A stretch of 61,985 nt of DNA from Desulfobacteraceae bacterium (lineage in GTDB: Bacteria > Desulfobacterota > Desulfobacteria > Desulfobacterales > Desulfosalsimonadaceae), in contig QZJS01000091.1 in the NCBI GenBank assembly GCA_003597945.1, forward strand, positions 1 through 61,985, written 5' to 3'. Shown here piece by piece: positions 1 to 8,567 of the stretch (its first letter is position 1; every line of letters begins with the position of its first letter). The notes beneath the pieces are model-generated. The model was given only the letters and a program-made list of their open reading frames with translations. It had not been told where the DNA came from and searched no databases. The position numbers were made by a program, and so were the translations under genes.

Positions 1-193
1 CTATGTTTAAGGGTTCTTCCGCGAACAAAAATATTTCTCCGAGGGTTTTTCCCCGCCACTCGACGGCAAGCCGTTCCCGCGTGAACCGGTTGACGGCCAC
101 GGCCCGACCGCCGGCATCCAGATGCAGAAACAAAAATGGGGCATGATCGTAACAGTATCGCTGAATGGCAGAAAAAATATCCCCATTGCTCAT
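1..193 (-). CDS. PAS-domain protein, N-terminal fragment (runs off window)
   Basis: About 64 codons of an open frame begin at an ATG whose first bases overlap the stop of the cobalamin-binding gene (ATGA, 190-193), so it is probably translated with that gene. The peptide starts MSNGDIFSAIQRYCYDHAPF and continues with FLHLDAGGRAVAVNRF and GKTLGEIF, which reads like the first half of a PAS sensor fold. The rest lies outside the window. By analogy with its neighbours it is probably the N-terminus of another sensor kinase or a diguanylate-cyclase-type protein, but the output domain cannot be seen. It is the third gene of the chain that starts at 3764. Confidence 0.6.
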   Translation of the reverse strand, partial: MSNGDIFSAIQRYCYDHAPFLFLHLDAGGRAVAVNRFTRERLAVEWRGKTLGEIFLFAEEPLNI

Positions 194-879
194 GAGCGCG
201 CCTCCGGTCCGAAGATTTGCTTCACGACCGTCAGGGATGGAACCAGAATGGTTTTTTCAAGGCCCTTGACCGTCTCGGTTCCGACCCGGCGGAAGGCCTG
301 ACCGCCCACGATAATATCCAGCCCCGGATAATGAGATCGGACCATATCGACGGTTCGCACAAGGGAAGTCATGTTAAAATAAATACTGACGGACAGGCCC
401 AGGACATCGGGCTGTTTTTCCTGAATCAGGGCAAGAAGATCATTTACCGGCGTATTAGCCCCCAGAAACCAGACATCCCAGCCCAGGCCCTCCATGATAT
501 CGGCCACCATTCTCGCGCCCACCTGGTGATATTCATTCACCGCACAGGAAATCACCATTTTTTTACCATTGGGCGCCCGGTTCTCAAGAATCCGGGGATA
601 AACAACGGACAGGAGATGCTCGGTCACGGCGGTGGCCAGATGCTCCGTGGCCACGGAAATCTTATTCTGCTCCCAGAGTTCGCCGATGCGGTAAAGAGAC
701 CGCTGAAAAACATCCGTATAGAGGGTTTCCGGGGCCATTTTCTGTTCTAAAAGCCCCAAAACCTCATCCACGCACCGAACCCGGTCACCTGCAAGCAGCG
801 CGGAATGAAACCGCGGACAAATGATTTCCTGACCCATTTTCAACACCTCACTCATCATTGTGCATTCATCATTCATCAT
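190..879 (-). CDS. Stand-alone cobalamin-binding protein with CarH-type photosensor signatures
   Basis: 229 residues. Residues about 20-100 form the helical B12-binding cap and about 107-225 the Rossmann-like B12-binding domain. The cap has Trp69 followed after exactly nine residues by Glu79-His80 (W-x9-EH), the signature proposed for light-sensing adenosylcobalamin proteins of the CarH type. The B12 fold has E116-Y-H118-Q-V-G121, an E-x-H-x-x-G form of the lower-ligand motif, plus FLGANTP and a GGQAF turn. No MerR-like DNA-binding domain or methyltransferase domain is present, unlike CarH or MetH. It overlaps the upstream hybrid kinase stop and the downstream PAS gene start by ATGA, so it is embedded in a signalling operon. 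Likely role (inference): a cobalamin-based light or redox sensor passing its state to the neighbouring kinases. Binding to methylcobalamin in a corrinoid pathway is the alternative. Fold assignment is firm, light sensing is not. Confidence 0.85.
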   Translation of the reverse strand: MMNDECTMMSEVLKMGQEIICPRFHSALLAGDRVRCVDEVLGLLEQKMAPETLYTDVFQRSLYRIGELWEQNKISVATEHLATAVTEHLLSVVYPRILENRAPNGKKMVISCAVNEYHQVGARMVADIMEGLGWDVWFLGANTPVNDLLALIQEKQPDVLGLSVSIYFNMTSLVRTVDMVRSHYPGLDIIVGGQAFRRVGTETVKGLEKTILVPSLTVVKQIFGPEARS

Positions 880-3764
880 TTCGAAAGCGCTTCCCGCACC
901 TTTTTCGCCAGCTCCGCCCTGGAAAAAGGCTTTTGGATGAAATGCACGCCCTCGTCAAGCACCCCTTGGCCGGCAATAACGTCGGCGGTGTAGCCGGACA
1001 TGAACAGGCGCTTGAGGTCGGGATAAATGGACAGCAGATTCCCGGCCAAATCCCGGCCGTTCATTTCAGGCATGACCACGTCGGTCATGAGCATATGTAT
1101 ATCACCGGCGTGTTCGTGGGCCAGGCGGATGGCCTCACCCGGGGTGGCGGCCTCGATCACGTTATAGCCCAGTCTTTCAAGCATCTTTATCGTCATTTTC
1201 AGGATCGCCGGCTCGTCTTCCACCAGCAGGATGGTCTCGTGGCCGTGTTCCAATGGTTGGGTTGCGGTTCTCTCCGGAGAGGGAATGGTGGTTTTAACCG
1301 CGTGCCGGGGCAGACAGATCTTGAAAGTTGTTCCCTGGCCCGGCTTGCTGTGGACATTGATGAAGCCGTTATTTTGTTTGACCATGCCGTAAACCGAAGC
1401 CAGTCCCAGTCCGGTGCCTTTGCCCACTTGCTTGGTGGTGAAAAACGGCTCGAACAAATGGTTTAGAGTCTCCTGATCCATGCCGCATCCGTTGTCGCTG
1501 ACCGCCAGCAGCACGTACTCCCCGGGCGCAAATCCGTCGTGATCGGCACAATACGCCTCGTCCAAGGTTGCGGCTTCGGTCTCGATGGTGATTATGCCGA
1601 CTCCCGCGATGGCGTCTTTGGCGTTTACGCAGAGGTTGGCCAGAATCTGGTCGATCTGAGAGGGATCCACCTTGACCGGCCAAAGGTTTTGGCCCGGCGA
1701 CCAGACCAGGTCGATATCTTCGCTGATGAGCCGGCGCAGCATCTTGAGCGCTTTTTCCACGGACTCGTTGATGTCGATGACTATAGGCGTTATGGTCTGT
1801 TTACGGGCAAAGGCCAACAGTTGACGGGTCAGGTCCGCCGAGCGCTCGGCGGCCTTGCGGACTTCCTGAAGGTCGGTAAAGAGCGGCTGGGCCGGGTCCA
1901 CCTGCTCCAGGGCCATCTCCGTGTGCCCCAGAATCACCCCCAGCATATTGTTGAAATCATGAGCCACGCCGCCGGCCAGCCGACCCACGGATTCCATTTT
2001 CTGAGCCTGGCGGAGCCGGGCTTCGAGATTTTCTTTTTCTTTCTCAGCCCGTTTATTTTCGGTAATATCGTTGTTGACCACGATGGCGCCGAGCATCTCG
2101 CCGTTATCATCTTTCACCGGCGCGGTATAGTTGAGGATGATTTTTTTCCGGCCGTCAAATGCATCAATTTCTAATAGTTCATCCTTGACGGTAACGCCTT
2201 CCCGAATGGTATGGGCCAGTGCCCAGTCGTCCGGAGCGATCGGTTCTCCCGACGGCAGTCGCCGGGCCTTGAACACTCCGTATTCTTCAACGGAGACCTT
2301 TGGTTCGGCTCCCCAGATTTTTACACCGGCGGGATTGCCTCGAATCAGTTTTCCGTGTTTATCGGCAAACCACAGCCCGATGGGAAGTACGTCAAATATT
2401 TTGTTAAGATAAATCTCGCGCTGTTTTAACGCCTGCTCCGCCTGTTTCTGCTCGGTGACGTCCTTGCAGAAGCCCAGGTAGCGGCCATGGTCGAGGTGGA
2501 CGGCGGTCACCGCCCACCAGCGGATGTCGCCGCCTTTGGTGTGAAATTTAACATCTCCGGTTGAACGCCCGCTTCGTTTGAGTCTTTCAAAATGATCGTT
2601 TGCCTCATTAACGGTTTCGAGAGGAATCAGATCAGGGATGGACATGGATGTGAGGTCATCGCGGGAATATCCGGTGATGGTGGATGCCGCCGGATTTACA
2701 TCAATAAAGCGGCCGTTGACATCGGTAATAAAGATGCCGTCCGGCGCATTATTTACATAGCTTTTAAATTTTTTTTCGCTTTCATTCAAATTTTCTTCCG
2801 CGATTTTCCGGTCGGTAATGTCATGAGCGATGCTGCCGATGGAGCGGATGCGGCCCGAGGCGTCAAATAAAGGAAACAAGGTGGAAAGATAATAGGTGGT
2901 TGTTTCCATGGTTGGAAGACTTAGTCGGTCTTCCACGGTGACGGGGCCGACCTGGGCCATGACGCGGGAAATCCGTTCCATATAAATGTCGGCGGTTTCC
3001 TTTGGAACAAACGCGTCAAACGGCTTGCCGACGATAAAGGAAGGATCTGCGTTGAGAAGGCGGGCCGTGGCGGCATTGGTGCGCAAGTAGCGGCCATCAA
3101 GGCTGATTTCATTGATCAGCAGAGGACTGTGCTCCAGGATGGCCTGAAGGCTTTCAGATGTCTTTTGCAGCTCATCCTCGATCCGGCGGTGTTTTTCTCG
3201 GATTACCAGCAATTTGCCAAGAATAAGAGTGGAAAGCGGATAGATCAGCATCACCGGCAGGGTAATCCCGGCCAGAACGTCAATGGCGACGGAACGGGGC
3301 AGAGTGAGCATACAGGTCAGCATGACGATATGAACGACAATTCCGAGCAGATATAACTCCCCCGCGCCGATGCTTTTTTCCGCGTCCCAACGGAAATACC
3401 GCCAGGCCAGGCCGATGCCGCCCGATGCGGCGATGACCGTCACGCCGGTCCATGCGCCGGTCCCACCAAGCCACAAGCGGAAAACAGCGGTCATTGCCAT
3501 GGCCACCAACGTCGGGATCCCGCCGAAGAAAAACCCGGATATGCATAAAAGCACCGACCGGGTGTCAAAAATCACGCCCTGGCCGAAATCCATGGGGTTG
3601 AGCATGATGGCCATACCGATGCCGCCCAGAAGAATACCGATGAAATTTTCCTTAAGAAAGGGAAGTTTCCGGACACGGAATTTGAAATCCAGCATGTGGT
3701 ACAACAGGGCCAGGGCAAGCAGAAGCGCAGCGTTGTTTACCAGCCCGATCATATTTGAGTGCAT
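876..3764 (-). CDS. LytS-type 5TM, triple-PAS hybrid histidine kinase with receiver
   Basis: 962 residues. The N-terminus (about 5-190) has five to six hydrophobic helices with FDTRSVLLCISGFFFGG and a conserved FRLWLGG, the 5TM-LYT sensor seen in LytS-like proteins. Three PAS segments follow (about 205-320, 330-440, 450-570). HisKA has GGVAHDFNN with phospho-acceptor His602. HATPase has the N-box near N714, DNGCGMD at 757-763 and GKGTGLGLA. The C-terminal receiver (about 845-960) has acidic pocket E849-D850, phospho-acceptor D895 (TDVVMPEMNG) and K945. This layout fits a membrane sensor that autophosphorylates and passes phosphate to its own receiver. The ligand is not evident. It is closely related in its kinase-receiver half to the kinase at 6126-8567 and to the relic at 4745-5105. 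The stop overlaps the start of the cobalamin protein. Confidence 0.93.
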   Translation of the reverse strand: MHSNMIGLVNNAALLLALALLYHMLDFKFRVRKLPFLKENFIGILLGGIGMAIMLNPMDFGQGVIFDTRSVLLCISGFFFGGIPTLVAMAMTAVFRLWLGGTGAWTGVTVIAASGGIGLAWRYFRWDAEKSIGAGELYLLGIVVHIVMLTCMLTLPRSVAIDVLAGITLPVMLIYPLSTLILGKLLVIREKHRRIEDELQKTSESLQAILEHSPLLINEISLDGRYLRTNAATARLLNADPSFIVGKPFDAFVPKETADIYMERISRVMAQVGPVTVEDRLSLPTMETTTYYLSTLFPLFDASGRIRSIGSIAHDITDRKIAEENLNESEKKFKSYVNNAPDGIFITDVNGRFIDVNPAASTITGYSRDDLTSMSIPDLIPLETVNEANDHFERLKRSGRSTGDVKFHTKGGDIRWWAVTAVHLDHGRYLGFCKDVTEQKQAEQALKQREIYLNKIFDVLPIGLWFADKHGKLIRGNPAGVKIWGAEPKVSVEEYGVFKARRLPSGEPIAPDDWALAHTIREGVTVKDELLEIDAFDGRKKIILNYTAPVKDDNGEMLGAIVVNNDITENKRAEKEKENLEARLRQAQKMESVGRLAGGVAHDFNNMLGVILGHTEMALEQVDPAQPLFTDLQEVRKAAERSADLTRQLLAFARKQTITPIVIDINESVEKALKMLRRLISEDIDLVWSPGQNLWPVKVDPSQIDQILANLCVNAKDAIAGVGIITIETEAATLDEAYCADHDGFAPGEYVLLAVSDNGCGMDQETLNHLFEPFFTTKQVGKGTGLGLASVYGMVKQNNGFINVHSKPGQGTTFKICLPRHAVKTTIPSPERTATQPLEHGHETILLVEDEPAILKMTIKMLERLGYNVIEAATPGEAIRLAHEHAGDIHMLMTDVVMPEMNGRDLAGNLLSIYPDLKRLFMSGYTADVIAGQGVLDEGVHFIQKPFSRAELAKKVREALSK

Positions 3765-3805
3765 GGATATTTCCTTTAAAAAGAGGATTGCATTTCAGGT
3801 TTCAG

Positions 3806-3885
3806 TAATTTCCGGGTAGTGCGTTTTCACGCATTCCGGGCCGATCCAGTGGCTTAATCAAGCTTCCTGCCAGTTTGCCATAACG
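3806..3885 (-). promoter_or_regulatory. Structured leader upstream of the 5TM kinase, faintly GEMM-I-like
   Basis: This 317-bp gap (3765-4081) has no gene. Read on the minus strand, the part nearest the kinase contains GGCAAAC (3873-3879), then TAAGCCACTGGATC (3843-3856), a hairpin TGCG-TTTTCA-CGCA near 3820-3833 and CTACCCGG (3812-3819). The order and spacing recall the class I cyclic-di-GMP riboswitch (GEMM-I), whose core includes GGCAAACC, CAAAGCCAC and a GCCGGGU tail. The match is imperfect: the first internal helix has a mismatch and the conserved closing helix is not clear. Treat it as a candidate structured 5' leader only. Confidence 0.2.
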
Positions 3886-4081
3886 GCGGAAGGGACTATT
3901 ATTCCATTGACAGGATGCATCTCGATAAGGCCTTTTAATATTTGAGTTGACGTTGATTCGATAGTGCTTCTTTATCCATATTTTTGTAAATCAATTTCAA
4001 TCCGTCACAACAATTTCGAGTCCATGGCTTTTCGATATTTTTTCTTTTTTGCTTTGGTTTAAGGATGGTTCGGCACATTTC

Positions 4082-4462
4082 TTATCGGTGCATGTTGAGG
4101 TTTAAGATACCCTCCGTAAAGAAAAAATGATTGTCCCGGGAAAAAATTTCGCAATCATTTTGTATCGCATTCTGGGCTATTATTAAATCCGGAATACCAA
4201 CACCGTTAATTCCATTTTTCAGGCATTTGTATTGATAATCGATAATTTGGTTCCAATCGATAGACAGGTCCAACCGTTTGATATGTCGAAACAGGGAAAT
4301 CAGCTTTTTCTGGTTGCGAAGCCTCAAAAAAGGTACAAGCTCAGCCAGGATAAGGTCATTTGTTACGATAAGATTTTCATCTATAAAAAAATCGAGTTTT
4401 TCAGAAAAACTTCCGGATCTTAAATACCCTATCCATATTGAGGTGTCTACTAATACCGGCAT
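4082..4462 (-). CDS. vapC: PIN-domain toxin, VapC family
   Basis: 126 residues with a PIN-nuclease layout: MPVLVDTSIWIGYLR places the first catalytic Asp at residue 6, E41 lies in NDLILAELVPF, and GIPDLIIAQNA (D92) with SRDNHFF (D109) gives the C-terminal acidic residues. VapC toxins cleave specific RNAs, often initiator tRNA or 23S rRNA. The ATG lies inside the end of the antitoxin gene (13-bp overlap), the usual VapBC arrangement. The module is clearly AT-richer than the surrounding kinase genes, which suggests recent acquisition. It sits immediately downstream of a hybrid-kinase remnant. Confidence 0.9.
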   Translation of the reverse strand: MPVLVDTSIWIGYLRSGSFSEKLDFFIDENLIVTNDLILAELVPFLRLRNQKKLISLFRHIKRLDLSIDWNQIIDYQYKCLKNGINGVGIPDLIIAQNAIQNDCEIFSRDNHFFFTEGILNLNMHR

Positions 4463-4653
4463 TGTCGGCCTCGAACAGTATCCAGGTCAATGTCTACATC
4501 GATTTTGCCTTTATATTGTTTTAACTCAGAAATTTTTGATTTTCGGACCAATTCCTCTAAAGCGGTAATGATGACTTTAGTTTTGGTATTGATATGTGCC
4601 GCCTTCATCGCTTCACTCAACAAATCCTCGGGTAAATCAAGGGTTGTTCTCAT
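4450..4653 (-). CDS. vapB: VapB-type antitoxin
   Basis: 67 residues starting MRTTLDLPEDLLSEAMKAAH, typical of the VapB family that uses a short N-terminal ribbon-helix-helix-like DNA-binding part followed by a C-terminal tail that blocks the PIN active site. A strong ribosome-binding site (AGGAGGAGGA) stands upstream of the ATG. The stop codon lies 13 bp inside vapC. The gene presumably autoregulates through the inverted repeat at 4676-4707. Confidence 0.88.
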   Translation of the reverse strand: MRTTLDLPEDLLSEAMKAAHINTKTKVIITALEELVRKSKISELKQYKGKIDVDIDLDTVRGRQCRY

Positions 4654-4675
4654 GCCCTGTCCTCCTCCTGTATTT

Positions 4676-4715
4676 TATATGCATAAATATGATATATTAT
4701 GCATATACATGTCAA
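4676..4715 (-). promoter_or_regulatory. vapBC promoter with palindromic operator
   Basis: On the minus strand a perfect -35 TTGACA (4710-4715) is followed after 18 bp by CATATT (4686-4691). Overlapping this is a perfect 11-bp inverted repeat, TATATGCATAA (4676-4686) and its complement (4697-4707), separated by 10 bp. Its position between the -35 and the vapB start fits the autorepressor site expected for a VapBC complex. Confidence 0.6.
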
Positions 4716-4744
4716 CTGAGGCAACTAAAAAAATCAGAAGCCGA

Positions 4745-5105
4745 ATACTCCGCATAACCGACCGGCGATGGTCGGCCAGATCCTGGCCGTTCATATCCGG
4801 CATGATCACATCAGTCATGAGCAGATGAATCTCTGCAGCATGTTCACGGGCCGGATTGATCGCCTCCGTTGGCGTGGCCGCGCTTAGCACCCGGTAACCC
4901 AGTCTTTCCAGAAAAAGCCGGCTCATTTTCAAGATGGAAGGCTCGTCTTCCACCAGCAGGATGGTTTCATTGTCAAGGGCAAGCGGCGTTGACGATTGCC
5001 GCTCCTGATCCTTTTGAGTCCTCTCCGGCCCGGCTCGCTGTCTACGGTGATAAACCCGCTGTTTTGTCTGACGATGCCTTAAATGGTAGCCAATCCCAGA
5101 CCCGG
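4745..5105 (-). pseudogene. Remnant of a hybrid histidine kinase (HATPase end plus receiver)
   Basis: Reading the minus strand, PQGPGLGLATI is followed by an in-frame TAA and then GIVRQNSGFITVDSEPGR, recognisable as the G2 box and end of a HATPase domain. A frameshift and internal loss follow. The frame then becomes DNETILLVEDEPSILKM and [19 protein letters not shown], the first two thirds of a receiver, before the similarity stops abruptly beside the vapBC promoter. The last third of the receiver and everything before the G2 box are missing. Sequence and order match the C-termini of the intact kinases at 876-3764 and 6126-8567, so this is probably a decayed paralogue. The open frame over 4675-4953 should not be annotated as a working receiver. 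Confidence 0.8.
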
Positions 5106-5201
5106 ACCTTGAGGAAATCCAGAAACTTCCGAAGCACTTTTAAAGGTTCCGCTTTCCAGTCTATAGTCCCTTCGACTTGGAAGGCGTACCGCCCTTCCCG
5201 G

Positions 5202-5228
5202 TTAAATTCCCGTCTCACGGGAATTTAA
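5202..5228. other. 11-bp stem, 5-nt loop hairpin
   Basis: TTAAATTCCCG (5202-5212) and its perfect complement (5218-5228) flank the loop TCTCA. No run of T follows on either strand, so it is not a convincing intrinsic terminator. It lies between the kinase remnant and the lipoprotein gene. Confidence 0.5.
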
Positions 5229-5432
5229 TTCCTGAACAACAGTAAAAACCAACTCTTCTGACGGCATTTCCATTCTATCAATCGGTTAAGTATAAATATA
5301 AAATATCGATATTATGTATAATATAAAAATATTAACAATCTGGCACACTCCTTGAATTACTTATGAATAAAAACCGATTCTTCTTTAAACGTGAAACGCG
5401 GTGAGTCGACCCCAAAAAATAAGAGGTTAAAA

Positions 5433-5945
5433 ATGAATAACCGAATCTTGAAATCGCTGATTATGCTAACCGTCGTTTTATCGGCCGGATGTGCAACCGT
5501 CTATGTCCCGCTTATGGATACGAAAATCGTCATCGAGCAAGACGGGGGAGACTGCAAAGACAAATCCGTTGCCTATCACGCCGCCCTCCAGGAGCAGGAA
5601 ATCGAGTCATGCGTGACCTGCGGCGTTCTGAGTTTCAATTCCACGCCGCTGCTGCACTGCTGGAATGAAGTCCGGTGCCCGGTAGACGGTCAATGGAAGC
5701 TTGTTGATCTGGACGCCATGATCGGTCAGTTGGACGGTTGGAACGTGGAACAATCGCCGGAGTATATCCCTTACGTCCGCTACAGCGGGAAAGTAACGGT
5801 CGAAGATATCCGCTGGGAACGGGGTTTCACATGGAAATCGGATAAAAGTTTAGCTTACCTGATGGAAAACTGCCAGTTCAACTGGTTCCCCATCATCAGC
5901 GAACTGCCGCATTTATCCCTACGACCCAATGCTAATGGATCTTGA
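5433..5945 (+). CDS. Small lipoprotein with transglutaminase-like Cys-His-Asp triad
   Basis: 170 residues from the ATG at 5433, chosen over an upstream in-frame ATG at 5391 because AAGAGG precedes it at good spacing and the signal peptide then begins correctly (MNNRILKSLIMLTVVLSAGC). LSAGC is a lipobox, so the mature protein should be lipid-anchored. GDCKDKSVAYHAAL, LHCWNEVRC and KLVDLDAM match the Cys, His and Asp motifs of the transglutaminase/papain-like fold (bacterial transglutaminase-like peptidases). The family's exact substrate is unknown; crosslinking, peptidase or amidase activity are all possible. It stands alone between convergent or divergent signalling genes. A TGGCAC-N5-TTGAA sequence 80 bp upstream resembles a sigma-54 site but lacks the required GC. 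Confidence 0.75.
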   Translation: MNNRILKSLIMLTVVLSAGCATVYVPLMDTKIVIEQDGGDCKDKSVAYHAALQEQEIESCVTCGVLSFNSTPLLHCWNEVRCPVDGQWKLVDLDAMIGQLDGWNVEQSPEYIPYVRYSGKVTVEDIRWERGFTWKSDKSLAYLMENCQFNWFPIISELPHLSLRPNANGS

Positions 5946-6125
5946 GTTTTTTTAATACCGTATACAACGTCTCCAAAATTCGGTTAAAAACGGCATCAGC
6001 CAAAGTTGTTTTGCTCGCCGGAATATTTACGGAAAAGAATTTTTCGAAAATGACTGGGCCGGGATCAAGCATATCATGATTTTAGATTTTACTCTGATTC
6101 ATTGAGACTCCCGGGTGCGTTTCCG

Positions 6126-8567
6126 CTATCGTTCCAATACCTCCCTGACCTTTCCGGCCAGAACTTTAACGGAAAAGGGCTTTTGGATAAAGGCATACTC
6201 CTCATGCAATATGCCCCGCTCGACAATGGCGTCTTCCGTGTGTCCGGACATGAACAGGACGCGGATATCCGGACGGATGGCGGATATTTTTTCATAAAGG
6301 TCATGGCCGTTCATGTCGGGCATGATCACATCGCTTAAAAGCAGATGGATCTCTTCCTGGTATGTTTTGCAGTTTTCAATCGCCTCGGCCGGGTTCCCGG
6401 CGCTCAGCACATGATATCCGTAGCGCTCCAGAATTGTTCGGGCCAGTTTCAGAATCTGGGGCTGATCTTCAACAATCAAAACGGTTTCGGTCCCTGAAAC
6501 GGATTCCACCGGGATCTTTTCATCCTCGGCCGGATCAGGATTTTCCACTTTCGGGAAATAAATCTTAACCGTAGTTCCGCTGCCGAAAGTGCTGTAAACC
6601 TGGATATACCCCTTGTTCTGTTTGACAATTCCATATATTGTCGCAAGCCCCATGCCGGTGCCTTTGCCGACTGCCTTAGTGCTGAAAAACGGCTCGAAAA
6701 TATGTTCCAGGGTCTTTTCATCCATGCCGCCGCCGGTATCGGAGAACGCCAGCATCACATATTCCCCCGGCATTACATAGGGTTGCTGCAATCCGGGGTC
6801 CTGGTCCGGGGAAGTATTGACCGTTGCCACGGAAATCTTTCCGGTGCCGGAGATGGCGTCGCGTGAATTAGCCGCCAGATTGACCATGATCTGGTCGAGC
6901 TGGGAAGGATCGATCCGGATAGACCACAATTTATGACCGGGGAGAAATTCCATCCGGATATCTTCTCCCACAAGGCGCCCCAGCATTTTGAGCTGATCGG
7001 CAATGATCCGGTTCAGATCAACATTTCTGGGGGAGACGATCTGCTTTCGGGAAAACGCGAGAAGCTGCCGTATCAGCCCGGCGGAACGCCGGCCTGCATT
7101 AATAATTTCCGAAAGTTCATAATGGATCGGATGTTCGGGACTGATCTCTGAAATGGCCAATTCAGCGCATCCGAGAATAATAGACAACATGTTGTTGAAG
7201 TCATGGGCCATGCCGCCTGCGAGCCGACCGACGGCCTCCATTTTTTGCGCCTGGTGAAAGGCGACCTCCATTTTCTCTTTTTCCGCCCGCTCCGACAGCA
7301 TGATTTTTTCCCGGTAGATGTGATGCAGGGCATTGGCGACATCATCCGCCATTTCCTCGAAAAGGGATTTTTCTTCCGCATCGATCCCTTTGGCCCGGTC
7401 CATGGCCACGGCAAGATAGCCGTAATTTCTAAGGTCGCTTTTCAACCGCACACAGAGTACGTCGTTTATGACGCAGCCTTCGGCAATAGGGCATCTGGCG
7501 CAAACCGCGACGCGATCATTTACAATAAAAGCGCCATCTTGAAATTTCGCCTTATCGCAGCAAGGCGGCAGGATTCCTTTTTTCAGGTTTTCTTCCAGGG
7601 GACCGAACGCTTCGCCCATGCCGGCCTCGGCATAGGACACGGGTAAATCATCATCCCCAGTTAAAACGATCATAGCCGCGTTATACCCCCGATGGACGAC
7701 AAGCAGGCGGCTGGTCTCACGGATCAGGTTTTGCGCGTCTTTTTCCCGGACAATCAACTGGTTGATGTCGCGGATGGCCCGCAATATCTGATTTAAATGC
7801 GCCACCCTGTCTTCGGCGTTTTTGCGTTCGGTGATATCGTGACAGATGCCGCCGATGCCCCTGAGCCGCCCGCCCACCAGGACCGGATAGAGAGTGTCGG
7901 TATGAAAGCGTTCATCATCCTGCCGGTCCAGGTTGTGCTCGAACCGGACCGATTTTCGGGTCGCGGCGACCTGTTCGAAATATTGACGATAAATGCGGGC
8001 CACTTCGGGGGCGTAAACATCTTCAATGCTTTTGCCGACAATTAGATCTCCCACGGGAAAACCCATATGCTCGGTGGCGCCGTTGCTTTCCATGAAACGG
8101 CCGTCAAGATCGAGTAGAAAGATATGGTCCACTGAACATGCCACCAGGCTGCGAAAGCGCTGTTCGCTTTCCCGCAGACTCTGTTCGAAATATTTACGCT
8201 CCCGCGCATACCGAACGGTTCGGACCAGAAGATGGGGATCAATGGCCCCTTTGACAAGATAGTCCTCGGCACCGGTGCGCAGGGCTTCCATGGCCAGTTC
8301 CGGATCATCGTTACCGGTCAGCACCACCACCGGAATATCCGGCGCGGCATCCCTGAAGCGCGCCAGGGTATTGATTCCGGTGCTGTCGGGCAGGCCGAGA
8401 TCCAGCAACACTACGTCGATATCTTCGGTCTTTAACAAATCGATTGCTCTTGAAAGCCGGTCGGCGCCGTGGAATGTAAATTCGGCATCCGGCGGCAGCG
8501 TGTCCCGGATCAGGTCCGTATCGGCCGGATTGTCCTCAATCACGAGTAAAGAGATCGGCTGGATCAT
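6126..8567 (-). CDS. Receiver-PAS-(Cys-rich GAF-like)-HisKA-HATPase-receiver hybrid kinase
   Basis: 813 residues, no membrane segment, so cytoplasmic. The N-terminal receiver has D12, phospho-acceptor D56 (LLDLGLPDS) and K106. PAS covers about 132-248. A GAF-like segment (about 262-420) carries six cysteines at C336, C337, C356, C359, C365 and C372, with the CARCP motif, which could bind metal or sense redox. HisKA has GGMAHDFNN with His455, the HATPase N-box is near N567, and DTGGGMD is at 610-616. The C-terminal receiver has D746 ([10 protein letters not shown]) and K797. Its ATG overlaps the stop of the preceding single-domain receiver. The C-terminal half is a paralogue of the kinase at 876-3764. 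Probable role: central phosphorelay element fed by the kinase at 9139-10908. Confidence 0.92.
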   Translation of the reverse strand: MIQPISLLVIEDNPADTDLIRDTLPPDAEFTFHGADRLSRAIDLLKTEDIDVVLLDLGLPDSTGINTLARFRDAAPDIPVVVLTGNDDPELAMEALRTGAEDYLVKGAIDPHLLVRTVRYARERKYFEQSLRESEQRFRSLVACSVDHIFLLDLDGRFMESNGATEHMGFPVGDLIVGKSIEDVYAPEVARIYRQYFEQVAATRKSVRFEHNLDRQDDERFHTDTLYPVLVGGRLRGIGGICHDITERKNAEDRVAHLNQILRAIRDINQLIVREKDAQNLIRETSRLLVVHRGYNAAMIVLTGDDDLPVSYAEAGMGEAFGPLEENLKKGILPPCCDKAKFQDGAFIVNDRVAVCARCPIAEGCVINDVLCVRLKSDLRNYGYLAVAMDRAKGIDAEEKSLFEEMADDVANALHHIYREKIMLSERAEKEKMEVAFHQAQKMEAVGRLAGGMAHDFNNMLSIILGCAELAISEISPEHPIHYELSEIINAGRRSAGLIRQLLAFSRKQIVSPRNVDLNRIIADQLKMLGRLVGEDIRMEFLPGHKLWSIRIDPSQLDQIMVNLAANSRDAISGTGKISVATVNTSPDQDPGLQQPYVMPGEYVMLAFSDTGGGMDEKTLEHIFEPFFSTKAVGKGTGMGLATIYGIVKQNKGYIQVYSTFGSGTTVKIYFPKVENPDPAEDEKIPVESVSGTETVLIVEDQPQILKLARTILERYGYHVLSAGNPAEAIENCKTYQEEIHLLLSDVIMPDMNGHDLYEKISAIRPDIRVLFMSGHTEDAIVERGILHEEYAFIQKPFSVKVLAGKVREVLER

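Noticed and set aside
4675..4953. Open frame of 92 codons looking like a receiver protein
   Set aside because: It lacks the last third of the receiver and runs into the vapBC promoter; upstream sequence is kinase remnant. Treated as part of a pseudogene.
5341..5356. Sigma-54-like promoter before the lipoprotein gene
   Set aside because: TGGCAC is good but the -12 element reads TTGAA, lacking the essential GC.
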